Shown: positions 15,164 through 17,729 of the stretch, one piece after another
How positions within the stretch are numbered: position 1 is the stretch's first letter
Layout: each line of letters opens with the position of its first letter
NCBI GenBank assembly: GCA_031283505.1
Contig: JAITBO010000357.1
Coordinates: forward strand, 1-17,729
Source of the DNA: Treponema sp.
GTDB lineage: Bacteria > Spirochaetota > Spirochaetia > Treponematales > Breznakiellaceae
Direction: 5' to 3'
Length of the DNA stretch: 17,729 bases
Made by a program: the position numbers and the translations under genes
The notes under the pieces: model-generated
The model's database searches: none
Seen by the model: the letters and a program-made list of their open reading frames with translations, nothing else
What the model was told of the DNA's origin: nothing

Positions 15164-15865
15164 TCAGGAATAGTAGGAAAGTTTTTTTTCAATCCGGGCA
15201 AAGACCACGGTTACCACCCAATTCATGATGAGGTAAAAGAGGCCCGCCACAAAGATAGGCATGGTGGAAAATTCCCGGGCTGCGGCATTTTGGGCGGCGT
15301 GGAACAGTTCCGCTACCCCAATCACCTGGGCCAGGGCGGTATCCTTTACCAGGGTTATCACCTCGTTTCCGGAAGCGGGAAGTATGCGCTTGACTACCTG
15401 AGGAAGAATAATCCGGATAAAGGTTCCGGAACGGGTAAAGCCCAAGACTTTGGCCGCTTCGTACTGTCCTCCGGCGATGGATTCAATACCGCCCCGGTAG
15501 ATCTCCGCAAAGTATGCGGCGTAGTTCAGGGAGAACGCGATAACAACAGCCGTAAACCGGTTATAGGAAAGAGCGATGCGCACGCCATTCCAGAACCCGC
15601 CGGAAACGATAAGCGCAGAAAAACTGTTGTTCAAAAAGATATAGAGGTACTTGGGGGCAAAATAGATAAAGATGAGCTGCAATATGAGCGGGGTTCCCCG
15701 CATGATGAGCAGATAAAAACTGACAACGCCGTGGATCAGCGGATTTTTCGACATCCGGCCAAAGGTAACCAGCAGCGCCAGAGGGATGGAGAAAAGCAAC
15801 GTTAGAAAGAACACCTTGAGGGAAATCCAGGCCCCTTCCAGCATAAAACCGATCATTTGAAGCAT
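15164..15865 (-). CDS. Polar amino-acid ABC transporter permease
   Basis: A 233-aa inner-membrane protein of the HisM/HisQ/GlnP family that forms the translocation pore. Hydrophobic helices begin at residue 5, and the family motif RGTPLILQ is at about 56-63. The EAA loop that docks the ATPase is EAAKVLGF.....FIRIILPQ at 136-156. Only one permease gene is present, so it probably works as a homodimer. It starts at ATG 15865, 75 nt after the binding-protein stop, with a modest AAAGG upstream. It could instead start at the internal Met4 or Met8. The amino acid carried cannot be decided. Confidence 0.93.
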   Translation of the reverse strand: MLQMIGFMLEGAWISLKVFFLTLLFSIPLALLVTFGRMSKNPLIHGVVSFYLLIMRGTPLILQLIFIYFAPKYLYIFLNNSFSALIVSGGFWNGVRIALSYNRFTAVVIAFSLNYAAYFAEIYRGGIESIAGGQYEAAKVLGFTRSGTFIRIILPQVVKRILPASGNEVITLVKDTALAQVIGVAELFHAAQNAAAREFSTMPIFVAGLFYLIMNWVVTVVFARIEKKLSYYS

Positions 15866-15940
15866 TGCAATAAACCTTTAATCTGTGCGGCCCATGACCG
15901 CACATTCAAATCGGAAACAAAACCCTGTTATAACCCTAAA

Positions 15941-16753
15941 CTATTTTCCGATAAGGGAAATGTCGGCGCCGAGCCACTGGGTAGAGATTCTGGCGACCGT
16001 GCCATCCTTTGCCATTTCCAGCAGCGTTTCCCACACTTTATTCATCAACGCTTCTTCGCCCTTCCGAAAGCCTATGCCGAATTGTTCGGCGGCCAGGGTT
16101 TCTTCCAGAATACGAAAATCTTTTCCCGAACGGTTGATGTTGTCGTTGGCTACCGCAAGATCGATGAGGATCGCGTCCGCGCCGCCCACATCCAGATCCA
16201 TCAGCGCGGTAAGGTAGTCTTTGTACTCGATCACCTCTTTTACCGAAGTTTTAAGCTCCACCGCCTCGTCCAGAGCGTCCACCGAAGAAGACCCCGCCTG
16301 AAGGCCGATGATCTTTCCCTTGAGATCCGCCAGGGTTTTTACAGGCGAATTGCCTTTTACCACAATGACCTGGGCGTTTTTAAGATAAGGCGGAGAATAA
16401 GTAATCACCTGTTTCCGTTCATCGGTAATGGTAAAGCCGTTCCAGATACAGTCTATCTCTTTTGTGTTGAGTTCCTGTTCCTTCGCGTTCCAGTCAATCG
16501 GCTGTAATACCAATTCCACACCTATCCGTTTGGCGGCTTCCCTGGCCAGGTCCACATCATAGCCGACAATCTCGTTGTTTTCGTTGCGGAAACCCATAGG
16601 CGGAAACGAATCGTCCAGCCCCAGAATAAGTTTTTTCCGGTTCATGATGTAGGTGAGGGACGTATCCCCCTCTGCGGCGTCTTTTTTGCCGCCGGCAAAA
16701 AGCATACTGCCCATCACAACGGCCAAAACGGCAAGGACTGCGATTTTTTTCAT
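15941..16753 (-). CDS. Amino-acid ABC transporter binding protein (SBP family 3)
   Basis: A 270-aa periplasmic binding protein that captures an amino acid and delivers it to the permease. The start ATG 16753 has AAGGAG (16760-16765) six bases upstream. Residues 1-20 are a signal peptide; the cleavage region reads MLFAGGKKD, with Gly where a lipoprotein would have Cys, so it should be released by signal peptidase I rather than lipidated. The mature part shows the family landmarks SFPPMGF, GYDVDLAREAAKRIG, a ligand-carboxylate Arg113 in TDERKQVITYS, and a probable amine-binding Asp198 in AILIDLAVA. It is first of the operon. Cystine, glutamine, arginine or another polar amino acid are all possible. 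Confidence 0.94.
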   Translation of the reverse strand: MKKIAVLAVLAVVMGSMLFAGGKKDAAEGDTSLTYIMNRKKLILGLDDSFPPMGFRNENNEIVGYDVDLAREAAKRIGVELVLQPIDWNAKEQELNTKEIDCIWNGFTITDERKQVITYSPPYLKNAQVIVVKGNSPVKTLADLKGKIIGLQAGSSSVDALDEAVELKTSVKEVIEYKDYLTALMDLDVGGADAILIDLAVANDNINRSGKDFRILEETLAAEQFGIGFRKGEEALMNKVWETLLEMAKDGTVARISTQWLGADISLIGK

Positions 16754-16802
16754 GATTTACTCCTTATTAAAACAGTAGTATTGCGGTTTGTTAAACCTGT
16801 TA

Positions 16803-16832
16803 TTTATATCATGCTTTATGAGGGGCTGTACA
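16803..16832 (-). promoter_or_regulatory. Weak predicted promoter of the amino-acid importer
   Basis: On the minus strand TGTACA (16827-16832) lies 18 bp before TATAAA (16803-16808). Transcription would start near 16796 with a leader of about 42 nt. That leader contains the small inverted repeat GGTTT/AAACC around 16785-16797. The match to consensus is only moderate. Confidence 0.3.
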
Positions 16833-16961
16833 GGGGGCAGGTAATACACCCAGGAATTCAAAGTATCACCCATCGGGTTCATCTTCCCGGACGAAAATGA
16901 TAAAGGCCGACCGGTTTTCATGGAGAAACCGACTGAAGATGTACCTCGGCGCGCTTTTGAG

Positions 16962-17439
16962 CTCCGAGCTTCGATTTCCTAGTTCCGAGCTAGAAGTTTC
17001 CGGCTCCGAGCTTCGATTTCCTAGCTCCGAGCTAGAAGTTTCCGGCTCCGAGCTCCGATTTCCTAGCTCCGAGCTAGAAGTTTCCGGCTCCAAGCTCCGA
17101 TTTTCTAGTTCCGAGCTAGAAGTTTCTAGTTCCGAGCTCCGATTTCCTAGTTCCGAGCTTCGATTTCCTAGTTCCGAGCTTCGATTTTCTAGTTCCGAGC
17201 TAGAAGTTTCCGGCTCCGAGCTCCGATTTTCTAGTTCCGAGCTCCGATTTCCTAGTTCCGAGCTAGAAGTTTCCTAGCTCCGAGCTCCGATTTCCTAGTT
17301 CAGAACTCCGATTTCCTAGTTCCGAACTCCGATTTCCTAGTTCCGAGCTTCGATTTCCTAGTTCCGAGCTCCGATTTCCTAGTTCCGAACTCCGATTTCC
17401 TAGTTCCGAGCTCCGATTTCCTAGTTCAGAACTCCGATA
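16962..17439. repeat. 23-copy 21-bp tandem repeat array
   Basis: The shared core CCGAGC begins at 16964 and recurs every 21 bp to 17258, then after one 22-bp step at 17280, and again every 21 bp to 17427. This gives 23 units, the last incomplete. Two unit types alternate. Type A continues CCGAGCTCCGATTTCC. Type B continues CCGAGCTAGAAGTTTCC and occurs at units 2, 4, 6, 8, 12 and 15. The left end alternates A and B, while the last eight units are all A. The period of seven codons leaves long frames open on both strands (SSELRFP on plus, SSELGNR and SSEPETS on minus), but neither has a ribosome binding site, so I treat it as non-coding. A divergent 24th copy lies at about 17462-17492 inside the adjacent gene fragment. 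Confidence 0.95.
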
Positions 17440-17457
17440 ATTCACCTCCGGGGGAGA

Positions 17458-17668
17458 TTAATCCGGTTCCGGGCTGGATGTTTCCGGCTCCAGGGGGGGA
17501 GGGGGGCCATAACGCCGCCTCCCATTTTTTCTGTACGGCCCCGAGGGTTTTTTCCGGCGACTGGCCTTCTTCAAACATCAGATACAGTTCTTCTCGGAGT
17601 ATGGTTTCCGGCTGTAGGCGGCGGGACCGGCCATAAAAAACGGGCTGCCCCGAACGAAACCGTTGTTT
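17458..17668 (-). pseudogene. C-terminal remnant resembling a sugar-binding protein
   Basis: A minus-strand frame opens after a TGA at 17671 and has no usable start. Its recognisable part (17608-17507) reads ETILREELYLMFEEGQ, then SPEKTLGAVQKKWEAAL. This resembles the last helices of carbohydrate ABC transporter substrate-binding proteins, which end in an amphipathic helix followed by a 'SPEEAL..AQ' turn. It then meets an interrupted poly-C tract (six C, T, seven C; 17493-17506). In the current frame it runs on to a TGA at 17426. Dropping one C would give the tail LEPETSSPEPD and a TAA at 17458-17460. The fragment lies just downstream of two terminators, so it is probably not expressed. The family assignment rests on about 34 residues and is tentative. 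Confidence 0.45.
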
Positions 17669-17690
17669 TCAGGACAGCCCTCTGTTTTTT
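17635..17690. terminator. Bidirectional terminator-like hairpin
   Basis: The stem GGGCTG/CAGCCC (17642-17647, 17675-17680) has six A residues on its left (17635-17640) and six T residues on its right (17685-17690), so it could stop transcripts from either strand. The loop contains a small AACG/CGTT hairpin (17653-17664). On the minus strand it would end a gene lying beyond the right edge. Confidence 0.65.
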
Positions 17691-17718
17691 AAAGAAACCC
17701 GCCATGAATCATGGCAGG
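17691..17718 (-). terminator. Second minus-strand terminator
   Basis: Read on the minus strand, CCTGCCATG and CATGGCGGG (plus 17710-17718 and 17698-17706) form a nine-position stem with one mismatch and a 3-nt loop, followed by TTTCTTT (17691-17697). It stands directly before the hairpin at 17635-17690, giving two stops in series for an off-window gene. Confidence 0.6.
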
Positions 17719-17729
17719 CGCGCTTTTAA

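Larger units (their letters stand above)
16948..17727 (+). repeat. 11-bp direct repeats flanking the repeat block
   Basis: GGCGCGCTTTT occurs at 16948-16958 and again at 17717-17727. The copies bracket the tandem array, the gene fragment and the terminators. They could be a recombination footprint or chance. No transposase or terminal inverted repeat accompanies them. Confidence 0.35.

Noticed and set aside
16962..17439. CRISPR-like array
   Set aside because: Units are contiguous 21-bp copies with no unique spacers, and no cas genes are present.
16866..17445. Heptapeptide-repeat proteins on either strand (SSELGNR, SSELRFP)
   Set aside because: Frames are open on both strands only because the 21-bp unit lacks stops. 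There is no ribosome binding site or start with support, and a 22-bp unit at 17258 breaks the frame.
1..17729. Defence system, prophage or transposon
   Set aside because: The only nuclease-like signal is the degenerate Mrr-like domain on a TPR scaffold. There is no methylase, integrase, transposase or toxin-antitoxin pair.

Overview
The window looks like chromosomal DNA of a free-living or gut-associated Treponema-type spirochaete. This is judged from gene content, from several spirochaete-style lipoproteins and TPR/HEAT proteins, and from coding DNA of moderate to high G+C separated by AT-rich gaps. Species cannot be fixed from sequence alone; the termite-gut treponemes are an inference. No rRNA, tRNA, CRISPR array, transposase, phage gene or recognisable defence island was found.

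Layout. 1-576: AT-rich non-coding DNA with phased A-tracts, one doubtful minus-strand ORF and a promoter. 628-2172 (+): a calcium-binding-type surface lipoprotein with thrombospondin-3-like repeats. It is followed directly by nine 23-bp tandem hairpins (2186-2392) and a strong terminator (2425-2459). 8397-2506 (-): a three-gene cell-envelope operon read from one well-formed promoter. It encodes a membrane protein with an Hsp70 substrate-binding-like domain and LysM, a lytic-transglycosylase lipoprotein that appears to start at an ATT codon overlapping the previous stop, and the DNA translocase FtsK. Divergent from it (8531-10219, +) are a membrane-anchored TPR protein with a degenerate Mrr-like C-terminal domain and a 74-residue protein. 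14278-10242 (-): an MFS-like transporter fused to HEAT repeats, probably on a leaderless mRNA, then a GH13 alpha-glucosidase; together they may take up and hydrolyse a short glucoside. 16753-14399 (-): a complete polar amino-acid ABC importer (binding protein, permease, ATPase).

16833-17729: no intact gene. It holds 23 copies of a 21-bp tandem repeat, a decayed C-terminal fragment resembling a sugar-binding protein with an interrupted poly-C tract, and two terminators for a gene beyond the right edge. An 11-bp direct repeat flanks this block.

The most interesting pattern is shared by both tandem arrays. Each sits at the 3' end of a gene whose frame is shifted by one nucleotide, and the repeat unit read in the restored frame matches that gene's own C-terminal codons (TEPGAVP in the first, EPETSS in the second). 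This suggests arrays grown out of gene tails. The other notable items are the Hsp70-like/LysM fusion, the TPR/Mrr-like fusion, the MFS/HEAT fusion and the ATT start. None of these amounts to a proven new system.
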